Both the position numbers and the translations under genes were made by a program. Of a stretch of DNA of 10,697 nucleotides, positions 1 through 6,469 are shown piece by piece (the first letter of the stretch is position 1; every line of letters begins with the position of its first letter). Under the pieces are notes generated by a model. It saw only the letters and a program-made list of their open reading frames with translations, had not been told where the DNA came from and did no database searches. This stretch comes from Miltoncostaeaceae bacterium (GTDB lineage Bacteria; Actinomycetota; Thermoleophilia; Miltoncostaeales; Miltoncostaeaceae), in contig JAUVQP010000034.1 of NCBI GenBank assembly GCA_030598075.1, positions 1 to 10,697 of the forward strand, given 5' to 3'.

Positions 1-937
1 CGAAAGCTTGGGCCAACTCCACCGCCTCGTCCATGCTCGCACAGTCGACGAGGGTGATGGCGCCGGCGGCCTGCACGCCCCCGTCGAGATCCCGCGCCAC
101 GGCATCGAGGAGCGATGGTGCATCCGTGGCGAGAATCGCGGGCGAGTCGTCTCCGTGCTCGGCCTGCGCGCGGAGGTCCGCGGCGACGGCGGACGGATCG
201 GCGCTGGCGTCCGCGATGATCAGCACCTCGCTCGGACCCGCCAGGCCGTCAATGCCGACCGTGCCGAAGACCAGGCGCTTCGCCTCCTGCACCCAGGCGT
301 TTCCGGGACCGGCGATGACGTCGACGGGCGCGATCGTCGGAGTCCCGTACGCGAGCGCGGCGATGGCTCCGGCCCCGCCGGCCGCGTAGACCTCCCCGAT
401 ACCGAGCAGCGATGCCGCTCCGAGCACCGGCGTCGCGATCGACCCGTCCTCGCCCGGCGGGCTGAGCACGGCAATCCTCCCGACCCCCGCCACCTGAGCC
501 GGAACCGCCGCCATGATGAGGCTCGACGGGTACGCGGCACGCCCACCGGGCACGTACAAGCCGGCGGCGCCGACGGCCACCGCTCGGCTCACGATGCGCT
601 GCCCGTACGGTAGGACCGCCTCGGTGTCGGTGGGCACAATCCGCTCCGCGAAAGCTCGGACCTGCTCCGCGGCGGCGAGGATCGCCGCGCGCAGCGGGAG
701 CGGAAGCGCCCGCCCAGCGGCCCGCAGGTCGTCGTGAGGCACGACGAGACGCTCCACGGTGAATGAGGGGCTGCCGAAGCGGCGGGCCTGCTCGGCCAGC
801 GCGGCGTCGCCCGACTGTCGGACGGCGGCGATGAGCTCCGCCGTGGACGCGGTCAGATCGCTCGCCGGGGGCGGCGGGCGAAGCCGTTGAGCGAGCTCCG
901 CCGCGCCCCCGGCCCGAAGGCGCTCCCGGTGGATCAT
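1..937 (-). CDS. hisD: Histidinol dehydrogenase HisD, 3' end cut by window edge
   Basis: HisD is a zinc- and NAD-dependent cytoplasmic enzyme that oxidises L-histidinol to L-histidine in two steps, ending histidine synthesis. The first 312 residues are visible. Family landmarks are YVPGG followed by YPSSLIM (about residues 128-142), the loop GPGNAWVQEAK (210-220), GIDGLAGPSEV (228-238) and AQAEH (257-261), whose Gln258 and His261 match zinc ligands of the E. coli enzyme. The catalytic Glu-His pair and the remaining zinc ligands lie beyond the left edge; a full protein is usually about 430 residues. The ATG at 937-935 overlaps the hisG stop as ATGA, which supports this start and translational coupling. 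The N-terminus has a Pro-rich stretch (residues 20-25), likely a linker. Identification is firm; integrity of the C-terminal third cannot be judged. Confidence 0.96.
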   Translation of the reverse strand, partial: MIHRERLRAGGAAELAQRLRPPPPASDLTASTAELIAAVRQSGDAALAEQARRFGSPSFTVERLVVPHDDLRAAGRALPLPLRAAILAAAEQVRAFAERIVPTDTEAVLPYGQRIVSRAVAVGAAGLYVPGGRAAYPSSLIMAAVPAQVAGVGRIAVLSPPGEDGSIATPVLGAASLLGIGEVYAAGGAGAIAALAYGTPTIAPVDVIAGPGNAWVQEAKRLVFGTVGIDGLAGPSEVLIIADASADPSAVAADLRAQAEHGDDSPAILATDAPSLLDAVARDLDGGVQAAGAITLVDCASMDEAVELAQAF

Positions 938-1563
938 GGTCGGAGGACCCCGGGCATGGCCGCGACGAACTCGTCGATTCGCTCGTGCAGCAGCGTGTAA
1001 CTGGCACGGTTCGCGATCAGGCGCGCGGTCGAGGTGAAGATCTCCTCCCGCTCAACCAAGCCGTTCTCGCGGAGCGTGCGCCCGGTGGCAGCGAGGTCCA
1101 CGATCCCGTCCGACAGACCCACCAGCGGCGCGAGCTCGACCGAGCCGTTGACCCTCACGATCTCGGCCTGACGGCCGGTCGCCGCGAAGTGCTCGCGTGC
1201 GACCCGCGCGTACTTGGATGCGACGCGCACGCCCCCCATGCGCGCAATCGCGTCGGGCGTCGGATCGTCGCCCGCGAGCGTCGCGTAGACCATGCGACAG
1301 GCCCCGAAGCCGAGATCCGCCACCTCGATGACGTCGGGCGCTCCCTCGATGAGGACATCCTTCCCGACGATGCCGACGTCCGCCGCGCCCGCCTCGACGT
1401 ACGTCGGGACGTCGCTCGGACGCGTGGTGATGTACGTGGTGCCGTCTCCGGCCTCGACGACGAGGCGCCGGCCGAGGTCGGCCAGGGGCCGCACGTCCGT
1501 GGCGCGCGAGAGCGCCTCGACGGCGTCGGCGAACAAAGCGCCCAGCGGCACGCAGACCCTCAC
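934..1563 (-). CDS. hisG: ATP phosphoribosyltransferase, short-form catalytic subunit HisG
   Basis: HisG condenses ATP and PRPP to phosphoribosyl-ATP, the committed step of histidine synthesis. At 209 residues this is the short form, which lacks the C-terminal regulatory domain and needs HisZ; a HisZ gene lies directly upstream. Visible signatures are ADVGIVGKDVL (61-71), GSVELAPLVGL (140-150) and the PRPP-binding loop DLAATGRTLRENGL (156-169). The GTG start at 1563-1561 overlaps the hisZ stop (GTGA), and the stop overlaps the hisD ATG, so hisZ-hisG-hisD are probably translated as a coupled set. One oddity is the N-terminal strand, which reads VPLGAL where short HisG proteins usually have a PKGRL-like motif; its Lys and Arg are missing. 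The remaining motifs are intact, so I infer an active enzyme. Confidence 0.96.
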   Translation of the reverse strand: MRVCVPLGALFADAVEALSRATDVRPLADLGRRLVVEAGDGTTYITTRPSDVPTYVEAGAADVGIVGKDVLIEGAPDVIEVADLGFGACRMVYATLAGDDPTPDAIARMGGVRVASKYARVAREHFAATGRQAEIVRVNGSVELAPLVGLSDGIVDLAATGRTLRENGLVEREEIFTSTARLIANRASYTLLHERIDEFVAAMPGVLRP

Positions 1564-2810
1564 CGTCCGCCGTCCTCGATCTCATCGAGCGCCGCGCAAC
1601 GAAAGGTCTCGCGGGCCTCCATGTCCTCGACAAGGAACTCATCTCCGTCGCGCCTCGCGACGAAGCGCCACCCCTCCGCTTCGGCGAGCCTCCTCGCCTC
1701 GTCCGCGGCGTCCGGGACCGACACGACGGGCACGCCCGCCCGCCGAGCGGCGCGCGCGGCGTCGAGAGCGGCGTCGAGACCGTCGACGAGCACCACTCCT
1801 GGCCGCCGGGGCTGAGGGCCCGCACCCGCCGCCACGACGGCCCGGTGCAGCTCGGGCAGGGCGATGGCCACCCCCACCGCGGGGCGATCACGGCCGTAGC
1901 GGGCGGCGATGCTGTCGTAGCGCCCGCCCACGGCCACGGGGCTGCCCACACCTTCGGCGTAGGCCTCGATCACGATGCCCGAGTAGTAGCGGCGCTCTCG
2001 CACGATGCCGAGGTCGACGACCACGGCGGGCGCGACGCCGTGGCGGCCGAGCAGGTTGAGGGTCGCCGCCAGCTCGTCCGCCGCGGGCGTCGCGGCGGGG
2101 ACGGCCCGGGAGACCCGATCGAGGACGCTCGCGTCGCCGCGAAGCGACGGCACATCGACGAGCAGTCGGCCGGCGTCGCCCGACACGTCCGCCTCGTGAG
2201 CGGCTGCGCGCCACGCGACGTGGTTTCGCGCACGGAGCGCCGCCATGAGCCGCCCGTGAAGCGGCTCTCCGATCGCGAGCGCTCCCAGCACCGCCTCGAT
2301 GAGCACCACGCTCCCCACCGCGATGCGGTGCTCGCTCAGCCCCGACGAGCCGAGTGCCGAGGCGAGAACGGCGATGACCTCGGCGTCGGCGGCCGGGCCG
2401 GACGCGCCGACCAGCTCCACGCCCGCCTGGTGGAGCTCGATGGCCTCCGCCCGACCGGGAGTCGGCGGCCGAAAGGCGGTGGCCACGTAGAAGACGCGCA
2501 CCGGGTCGGGTCGCTCGCCGAGGCGGGTGGCCACGAGGCGCGCGACCGGAATCGTGGGATCGGGCCGGAGCGTGAGAAGGCGTCCGGCGTCATCGAAAAG
2601 GCGGTACGCCGCCGCCCGCTCGCCCTCCGCGCGGTCGATGACGGCGTCCAACTCGATCGCCGGCGTGCGAATCTCGCGGTAGCCGTAGAGGTCGAATGCC
2701 CGACGGAGCCCCTCCTCGATCTCGTGGAGCTCGCGCGCTTCGGTGGGAAGCACGTCGCGCGAGCCGGTCGGCAGCCCCGCCGCGTTCATGAACGCCCCCG
2801 CGCTGGACAT
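1560..2810 (-). CDS. hisZ: ATP phosphoribosyltransferase regulatory subunit HisZ
   Basis: HisZ is a histidyl-tRNA synthetase paralogue that does not charge tRNA but assembles with short HisG and confers activity and histidine feedback. The 416-residue product begins with a class II synthetase-like core: LPTGSRDVLP (13-22), LRPDPTIPVAR (81-91, motif 2-like), RYYSGIVIEAY (274-284) and GGRYD (295-299). HisS has a genuine anticodon-binding domain at its C-terminus; here only about 80 residues follow the core (336-416), with an alpha/beta look (VVLVDG, AGVPVVSVP). This, and adjacency to short hisG, favours HisZ over HisS. I chose the ATG at 2810-2808 because it forms TGATG with the murA stop. A second ATG seven codons inside (2789) is an alternative, since neither has a convincing Shine-Dalgarno sequence. 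Confidence 0.93.
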   Translation of the reverse strand: MSSAGAFMNAAGLPTGSRDVLPTEARELHEIEEGLRRAFDLYGYREIRTPAIELDAVIDRAEGERAAAYRLFDDAGRLLTLRPDPTIPVARLVATRLGERPDPVRVFYVATAFRPPTPGRAEAIELHQAGVELVGASGPAADAEVIAVLASALGSSGLSEHRIAVGSVVLIEAVLGALAIGEPLHGRLMAALRARNHVAWRAAAHEADVSGDAGRLLVDVPSLRGDASVLDRVSRAVPAATPAADELAATLNLLGRHGVAPAVVVDLGIVRERRYYSGIVIEAYAEGVGSPVAVGGRYDSIAARYGRDRPAVGVAIALPELHRAVVAAGAGPQPRRPGVVLVDGLDAALDAARAARRAGVPVVSVPDAADEARRLAEAEGWRFVARRDGDEFLVEDMEARETFRCAALDEIEDGGR

Positions 2811-4093
2811 CAGTCCGTCGCCCGCTCTATGTCCGCGCCGACGGCGCGCAGGCGCCCGTCGATGTTCTCGTAGCCGCGGTCGATTTGCCCGACGTTCCCG
2901 ATGATGCTGGTGCCCTCCGCCACGAGCCCGGCGATCAGCATGGCCATGCCGGCCCGGATGTCGGGGCTCTCGAGTCGCTCTCCGTAGAGCTGCGAGGGCC
3001 CTGCCACGACGGCTCGGTGCGGATCGCAGAGGACGATCTTCGCGCCCATCGACACCAGCTTGTCGACGAAGAACAGCCTGTTCTCGAACATCTTCTCGAA
3101 GATCATGACCGTGCCGTGCGTCTGCGTGGCCACCGCCGTCGCGATACTCGTCAAGTCGGCAGGGAAGGCCGGCCACACGCCATCGTCGATCTTGGGGATC
3201 GCGTCGCCTTCGTCGGCTACGACGGTGAGGTCCTGGTCCGGCGGGACGCGCAACACGTCTCCGTCGATCTCGACGCGGATGCCGAGGCGGCCGAACGTCA
3301 TGTTGATCATGCGAAGGTCCTCGGCCCGCACGTCGGGGATCGTCAGGTCCGACCCCGTGATGGCCCCCAGCGCGATGAAGGACGCAACCTCGATGTGGTC
3401 CGGGCCGATGCGGAACCGCCCGCCGCCCAACCGGTCGACGCCGCGGACGACGAGCCGGTTGGTCCCGATGCCGTCGATGTCGGCCCCCAACTCGTTGAGG
3501 AACCGGGAGAGGTCCTGCACGTGCGGCTCGGATGCCGCGTTCAGGATGATCGTCTCGCCCGGGGCGAGCACCGCCGCCGCCAGGGTGTTCTCGGTGGCCG
3601 TTACGGACGCCTCGTCGAGGAAGATCTCGGCGCCCCGCAGCCCGTCGTGGCTCAGGCGGTAGCTCCGGTCCACGACGCACTCCGCACCGAGAGCCCGGAA
3701 GGCCAAGAGGTGGGTGTCGATCCGCCGGCGACCGATGAAGTCTCCGCCCGCGAGCGGCATGTCGACGGACCCGCACCGGGCCAGCAGCGGACCGGCGAGG
3801 AGCAGGGACGCCCTGAGGCGCCGGCAGAGGTCGGGGTTCGGGCTTTGACTACGGACCTCAGACGCCCGGATGACCAACGTGTTCGGCCCCTCCTCCCGCA
3901 CGCTGACGCCGAGATCGTCCAGCAAAGCGAGCATCACGTGGACGTCCACGATGTCGGGGACGTTCTCCAGCGTCACCTCCTCATCGCTGAGCAGGCAGGC
4001 CGCCAAGATCGGCAGCGCCGCGTTCTTGTTGCCGCTGGGCACGATCGTGCCGCCCAGGGAGCGCCCCCCCTGGATCACAAGCCGCTCGCTCAC
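2810..4093 (-). CDS. murA: UDP-N-acetylglucosamine 1-carboxyvinyltransferase MurA (Cys-to-Asp type)
   Basis: MurA transfers enolpyruvate from PEP to UDP-GlcNAc in the cytoplasm, the first committed step of peptidoglycan synthesis. The 427-residue product has the expected length and EPSP-synthase-like repeat fold. PSGNKNAALPIL (19-30) supplies the Lys equivalent to E. coli Lys22. Other matches to E. coli active-site residues are Arg94 (Arg91), Arg123 (Arg120), Asp313 (Asp305), Arg339 in ENR (Arg331) and Arg406 in DRGYE (Arg397). The position of E. coli Cys115 is Asp118 in GGDFIG, encoded by GAC at 3742-3740. The same change is known in mycobacterial and chlamydial MurA and is linked to intrinsic fosfomycin insensitivity. 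The start is GTG at 4093, 13 nt after the upstream gene's stop; no clear ribosome binding site is seen. Its place ahead of hisZ mixes cell-wall and histidine genes in one transcript. Confidence 0.95.
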   Translation of the reverse strand: MSERLVIQGGRSLGGTIVPSGNKNAALPILAACLLSDEEVTLENVPDIVDVHVMLALLDDLGVSVREEGPNTLVIRASEVRSQSPNPDLCRRLRASLLLAGPLLARCGSVDMPLAGGDFIGRRRIDTHLLAFRALGAECVVDRSYRLSHDGLRGAEIFLDEASVTATENTLAAAVLAPGETIILNAASEPHVQDLSRFLNELGADIDGIGTNRLVVRGVDRLGGGRFRIGPDHIEVASFIALGAITGSDLTIPDVRAEDLRMINMTFGRLGIRVEIDGDVLRVPPDQDLTVVADEGDAIPKIDDGVWPAFPADLTSIATAVATQTHGTVMIFEKMFENRLFFVDKLVSMGAKIVLCDPHRAVVAGPSQLYGERLESPDIRAGMAMLIAGLVAEGTSIIGNVGQIDRGYENIDGRLRAVGADIERATD

Positions 4094-4106
4094 TGGGACG
4101 ACGCTA

Positions 4107-5258
4107 TCAGCCGATCGCCCCCCTGACGCCGTCCGCGAGCCGCTCGATGTCCGGGGAGTCCGTGTAAAACCCCGTCGAGACCCGCAGCGCGGACGGATGC
4201 GGGAGCCACCGCAGGTTGATGCCCGCACGCGCAAGCTCGCGGCTGACCGTCTCCGGTTCGTGCCCGTCCACCCGAAACGTCACCAGCCCCGCCTGACGAC
4301 CCGGCGGCGTGACGATCGAGACACCCCGGATCGTGGCCAGCGCATCGCGCGCCTCCCGCTGTGCCTCGGCGATGCGCTCGTAGATCCATCCCCAGCCCAT
4401 GCCAGAGAGCCACGCGATGCCCGCACGCCAGCCGGGGACCAGCGCTCTGGCGGGCGTGGACGTCTCGTGGCGGCGCGCCTCGCGGTGCGGCGCGAACCCC
4501 CCGTCCGCACGGTGGCCGCTGCCGCTCTCGTAGCCCGCGAACGTGAGCTCGACGCGCCGGGCCGCCTCCTCGCCGACCCAGAGCGCACCCAGTCCCTCGG
4601 GGCCGCACAGCCACTTGTGCGCGGGAAGCGCATATGCATCCACGCCCAGCTCGCGGGGGTCGACCGGGATCGCGCCCACCGACTGCGCCCCGTCGACGAG
4701 GGTCAGAGCCCCGGCCTCACGAGCAGCCGCGGCGGCGCCGGCGACGTCGAGCACGACGCCGGTGGCCCAGCTGACGTGCGAAAGCGCGACCAGGCGCGTG
4801 CGCCTGCCGAGACGGCGACGCACGGCACCCGCCAAATCGGCGCCGACCTCCACATCCGGGATCGCGCGGACCCGGACGCCGAAGCGGCGGCCCAACACAT
4901 GCAGCGGTGCCGACAAGCCCGGATGCTCGGTCTGGGTGGTCACGACCTCGTCGCCCGGGCTCCACGGCAGACCCCAGATCACGGCGTTCTGTGCGGCGGT
5001 GGTGTTGTTCGCGATCGCGATCTCGGCGCCCGACGCGCCGAGGAGCCGGCCCACGTCGGACCGCAGCATCGCCACCTCGGCCTCGGCGTCCTCCGCGGCG
5101 GCGATCCCCATGCGCCCCCGGCGAAGATCCCGTTCCATCGTGGCTTCCACCGCCTCCGCGACCGCGCGTGGAAGGGGCCCGGCACCACCCGCGTTGAGGT
5201 ACACCTCCGACGCCAGTGCGGGCAACTCGGCGCGGACCTCGGCGAGGGACGGGGACAT
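4107..5258 (-). CDS. Class V aminotransferase fold protein, cysteine-desulfurase-like but lacking the catalytic Cys
   Basis: This 383-residue protein is a cytoplasmic PLP enzyme of the class V aminotransferase / NifS-SufS superfamily. Landmarks are NNTTAAQNAVIWGL (84-97), TEHPG with His112 placed to stack on the PLP ring, VDGAQSVG (188-195) with Asp189 for the pyridine nitrogen, and HKWLCGPEG (214-222) with Lys215 as the Schiff-base lysine. The C-terminal segment LRVSTGFYT (358-366) matches the usual RVS..YN region. Where SufS/NifS proteins have the persulfide-forming Cys loop, this protein reads INLRWLPHPSALRV, with no Cys; its only Cys is Cys218. It is therefore probably not a classical desulfurase and may instead be an epimerase or C-S lyase like CefD or EgtE; the substrate is unknown. 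The ATG at 5258 begins just ahead of conserved LNAGGAGPLP. The open frame continues upstream, but that extension looks non-coding and overlaps the control region. It heads the murA-his gene run. Confidence 0.88.
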   Translation of the reverse strand: MSPSLAEVRAELPALASEVYLNAGGAGPLPRAVAEAVEATMERDLRRGRMGIAAAEDAEAEVAMLRSDVGRLLGASGAEIAIANNTTAAQNAVIWGLPWSPGDEVVTTQTEHPGLSAPLHVLGRRFGVRVRAIPDVEVGADLAGAVRRRLGRRTRLVALSHVSWATGVVLDVAGAAAAAREAGALTLVDGAQSVGAIPVDPRELGVDAYALPAHKWLCGPEGLGALWVGEEAARRVELTFAGYESGSGHRADGGFAPHREARRHETSTPARALVPGWRAGIAWLSGMGWGWIYERIAEAQREARDALATIRGVSIVTPPGRQAGLVTFRVDGHEPETVSRELARAGINLRWLPHPSALRVSTGFYTDSPDIERLADGVRGAIG

Positions 5259-5265
5259 CCTGGCA

Positions 5266-5271
5266 ACCCTA
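5266..5271 (-). promoter_or_regulatory. Possible -10 box for a leaderless transcript of the aminotransferase-murA-his operon
   Basis: On the minus strand TAGGGT fits the TANNNT form of a -10 box and ends exactly 7 nt before the ATG at 5258. That distance would put the transcription start at or next to the start codon, giving a leaderless mRNA, as is common in high-GC Gram-positive bacteria. No good Shine-Dalgarno sequence precedes this ATG, which agrees. I could not find a convincing -35 box. A six-base match of this kind can occur by chance. Confidence 0.35.
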
Positions 5272-5525
5272 GTGCCCGTCGAGGAACGTTGGCGTGGCCC
5301 GCCCCAGGAGAACCGCGTCGCTCCGGCCCGCGGCGTCATCGGCACGGTGGACCCACGGCGATGACCGTGGACACCTCGTCCGCGGAGGTGTGCAGCGTGC
5401 CGGAGCGACGCGAGCGTCTCCCGACCGGCACCGGCCCGGATGGTGCGGGACGCGGGGCGAGTCCGGACGGCCGGCGCAGCGCCAACGCCTCGACCTCGAA
5501 GAGCCCCGGGGCCGAGCTTCGAGTG

Positions 5526-5558
5526 CCCGCCGCCGTTTGCCACCGGCACGGCGGCGGG
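5526..5558. repeat. Perfect 11-bp inverted repeat around the -35 element
   Basis: The arms CCCGCCGCCGT (5526-5536) and ACGGCGGCGGG (5548-5558) are exact reverse complements, separated by 11 nt. The 11-nt centre carries the candidate -35 hexamer TTGCCA at 5537, and the right arm fills most of the -35/-10 spacer. No T-run follows on either side, so a terminator is unlikely. It could be an operator for a dimeric repressor or simply a GC-rich palindrome; the sequence alone does not decide. Confidence 0.6.
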
Positions 5559-5565
5559 CTATAAC
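5537..5565 (+). promoter_or_regulatory. Sigma70-like promoter for the 5608-6469 gene pair
   Basis: TTGCCA (5537-5542) and TATAAC (5560-5565) each differ by one base from the TTGACA/TATAAT consensus and are separated by the optimal 17 nt. TATAAC stands out as a rare AT-rich patch in this GC-rich sequence. Transcription would start near 5572, leaving a leader of about 35 nt with a Shine-Dalgarno sequence before the GTG at 5608. The inverted repeat encloses the -35 box, suggesting regulation. Confidence 0.65.
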
Positions 5566-5597
5566 GGCCCCATCCACGTCCAACGGCGCCGCTCCCC

Positions 5598-5602
5598 GGA
5601 GG
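5598..5602 (+). promoter_or_regulatory. Ribosome binding site deciding the start at 5608
   Basis: GGAGG lies 5 nt before GTG at 5608. It selects this GTG over the in-frame ATG five codons later (5623) and over upstream in-frame starts, which lie before the predicted promoter. Confidence 0.75.
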
Positions 5603-5607
5603 CGATC

Positions 5608-5871
5608 GTGAAGCTTGTGCGCATGACCCCCGGTCACGGAGAGACCCTCATCTCGGAGGGTAACCCGAGGGTCGGCTCCGAGCGCGACCGTCTCGTCGAG
5701 GCGTTTCGGCGCCAGCTGGACGACGGCTGCTGGGCCGGCGTCCCATTCGCAAGTCCCCTGACCGGACGGCGCGAGGCCCTCCTCGTGACCCGCTTCGAGG
5801 ACGTTCCCACCGACGCCGAGCGGGTGCTCTTCTGGCCGCGGGCGACCGGCGGGGCAGCCTCGCGACGCTGA
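5608..5871 (+). CDS. Small conserved-looking protein of unknown function (87 aa)
   Basis: I do not recognise this 87-residue protein with confidence. It begins VKLVRMTPGHGETLI, has a charged, probably helical middle (ERDRLVEAFRRQLDDG, about 24-39), then WAGVPF, GRREALLVTRFEDVP and the tail AERVLFWPRATGG. The mix of charged helix and beta-like segments with few repeats reads as a real small soluble alpha/beta protein, not frame noise, and my impression is that similar short proteins ending in a VIFFPRAAGG-like motif occur in other high-GC bacteria. There is no signal peptide or membrane segment. A GGAGG site 5 nt upstream of the GTG and a near-consensus promoter support expression. The next gene starts 4 nt after the stop, so the two are probably one transcript with linked roles. 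Function is unknown. Confidence 0.72.
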   Translation: MKLVRMTPGHGETLISEGNPRVGSERDRLVEAFRRQLDDGCWAGVPFASPLTGRREALLVTRFEDVPTDAERVLFWPRATGGAASRR

Positions 5872-5875
5872 GCCG

Positions 5876-6469
5876 GTGTCCGGTCTTACGATCGTGCTGC
5901 TGGTCGTCGGCGCCGCCGCGCTGATCACCGCGTTCGTCCGGTACCAAGCCCCCTCCTCGAGGGCTCCCGCGCCACGGCCGCGCCGACCGGCGCGCGACGC
6001 GGTCTTGGAGCTCCCGGCGCTGCGCATGGCCGAGCGGCGGGCGATGGATCTCCTCCGCTCGGTGGTGAATCCGGAGGAATGGGCGATGTTCTCGGACCTC
6101 GGCTTCATCTGCGTGGAGGGTGGCGGCACCGAATCGCGCGGCGGGCCGCGGCACCGCTACCTCATCTACCCCCACTCGCCCGTCGTGGCGCTGCTCCCCG
6201 GATCGCTGACGCCCGTTCGGGAGTACTGCATCCTCTTCCCTGAGCTCGACGACCAGGTCGCAGCCCTCCCGGCCGGCGACGACATGGTTGCGAAGTGGAT
6301 GACGCTTCGCGGCGACGAGGACCGCGTGCTGACGTTCGCCAACGTCAGCAGCGCCGGCTGCGAGATCCCCCTTCATCGTGTCGAGCGCGACCTCGACCGG
6401 CTTCGGCGCTGGGAGTCGGGGCGGGGCGGGCGTCCTGACTCGGCGGGCTACAGCCAGGCCGCTACTTGA
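5876..6469 (+). CDS. Membrane-anchored protein of unknown function (197 aa)
   Basis: Residues 3-22 (GLTIVLLVVGAAALITAFVR) form a single N-terminal membrane segment, followed by a Pro/Arg/Ala-rich linker (about 23-42) and a soluble domain. That domain has a helical stretch with RAMDLLRSVVNPEEWAMF, a strand-like region ending in RYLIYPHSPVV, then REYCILFPEL, LPAGDDMVAKWMTLR and EDRVLTFANVS. I have seen comparable layouts (a 'LTPEQ' helix, a YRI strand, then a 'LP..D..LA.K' helix and a 'FL..AN' end) in small uncharacterised actinobacterial and phage-associated proteins, so a shared family is possible but unproven. With a short N-terminal anchor the domain is more likely cytoplasmic, since the Arg-rich linker follows the segment. 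It starts with GTG four nt after the previous stop. Its last 8 bp overlap the converging gene at 6462. Confidence 0.72.
   Translation: MSGLTIVLLVVGAAALITAFVRYQAPSSRAPAPRPRRPARDAVLELPALRMAERRAMDLLRSVVNPEEWAMFSDLGFICVEGGGTESRGGPRHRYLIYPHSPVVALLPGSLTPVREYCILFPELDDQVAALPAGDDMVAKWMTLRGDEDRVLTFANVSSAGCEIPLHRVERDLDRLRRWESGRGGRPDSAGYSQAAT

Larger units (their letters stand above)
5259..5607. other. Divergent intergenic control region
   Basis: This 349-bp stretch separates the leftward aminotransferase-murA-his operon from the rightward two-gene module. Long open frames cross it on both strands, but their translations are low-complexity Arg/Pro/Gly-rich text without recognisable motifs, as expected by chance at this GC content. 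The supported contents are a right-facing sigma70-like promoter inside an inverted repeat at the right end, a Shine-Dalgarno sequence, and a possible -10 box of leaderless type at the left end. I see nothing definite in the middle part (about 5275-5520). Confidence 0.6.

Noticed and set aside
249..1007. Long minus-strand open frame of 252 codons overlapping hisD
   Set aside because: It is an Arg/Gly-rich out-of-frame shadow; the hisD frame in the same region contains all the family motifs.
2885..4126. Plus-strand open frame of 413 codons antisense to murA
   Set aside because: Its composition (Asp/Arg/Val/Gln-rich, no motifs) is that of a shadow opposite a high-GC gene; murA fully explains the region.
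5259..5549. N-terminal extension of the aminotransferase-like protein by 97 residues
   Set aside because: The extension is low-complexity Arg/Gly/Ala text, crosses the divergent promoter region, and lies ahead of a natural family start.
3870..5564. Plus-strand open frame of 564 codons antisense to murA and the aminotransferase gene
   Set aside because: It spans two well-supported genes and an intergenic region, and shows no domain pattern. It results from few stop codons at high GC.
5269..6129. Minus-strand open frame of 286 codons opposite the two plus-strand small genes
   Set aside because: No family motif and Arg/Ser/Gly-rich; the plus-strand frames have a promoter, ribosome binding site and a clear membrane segment.
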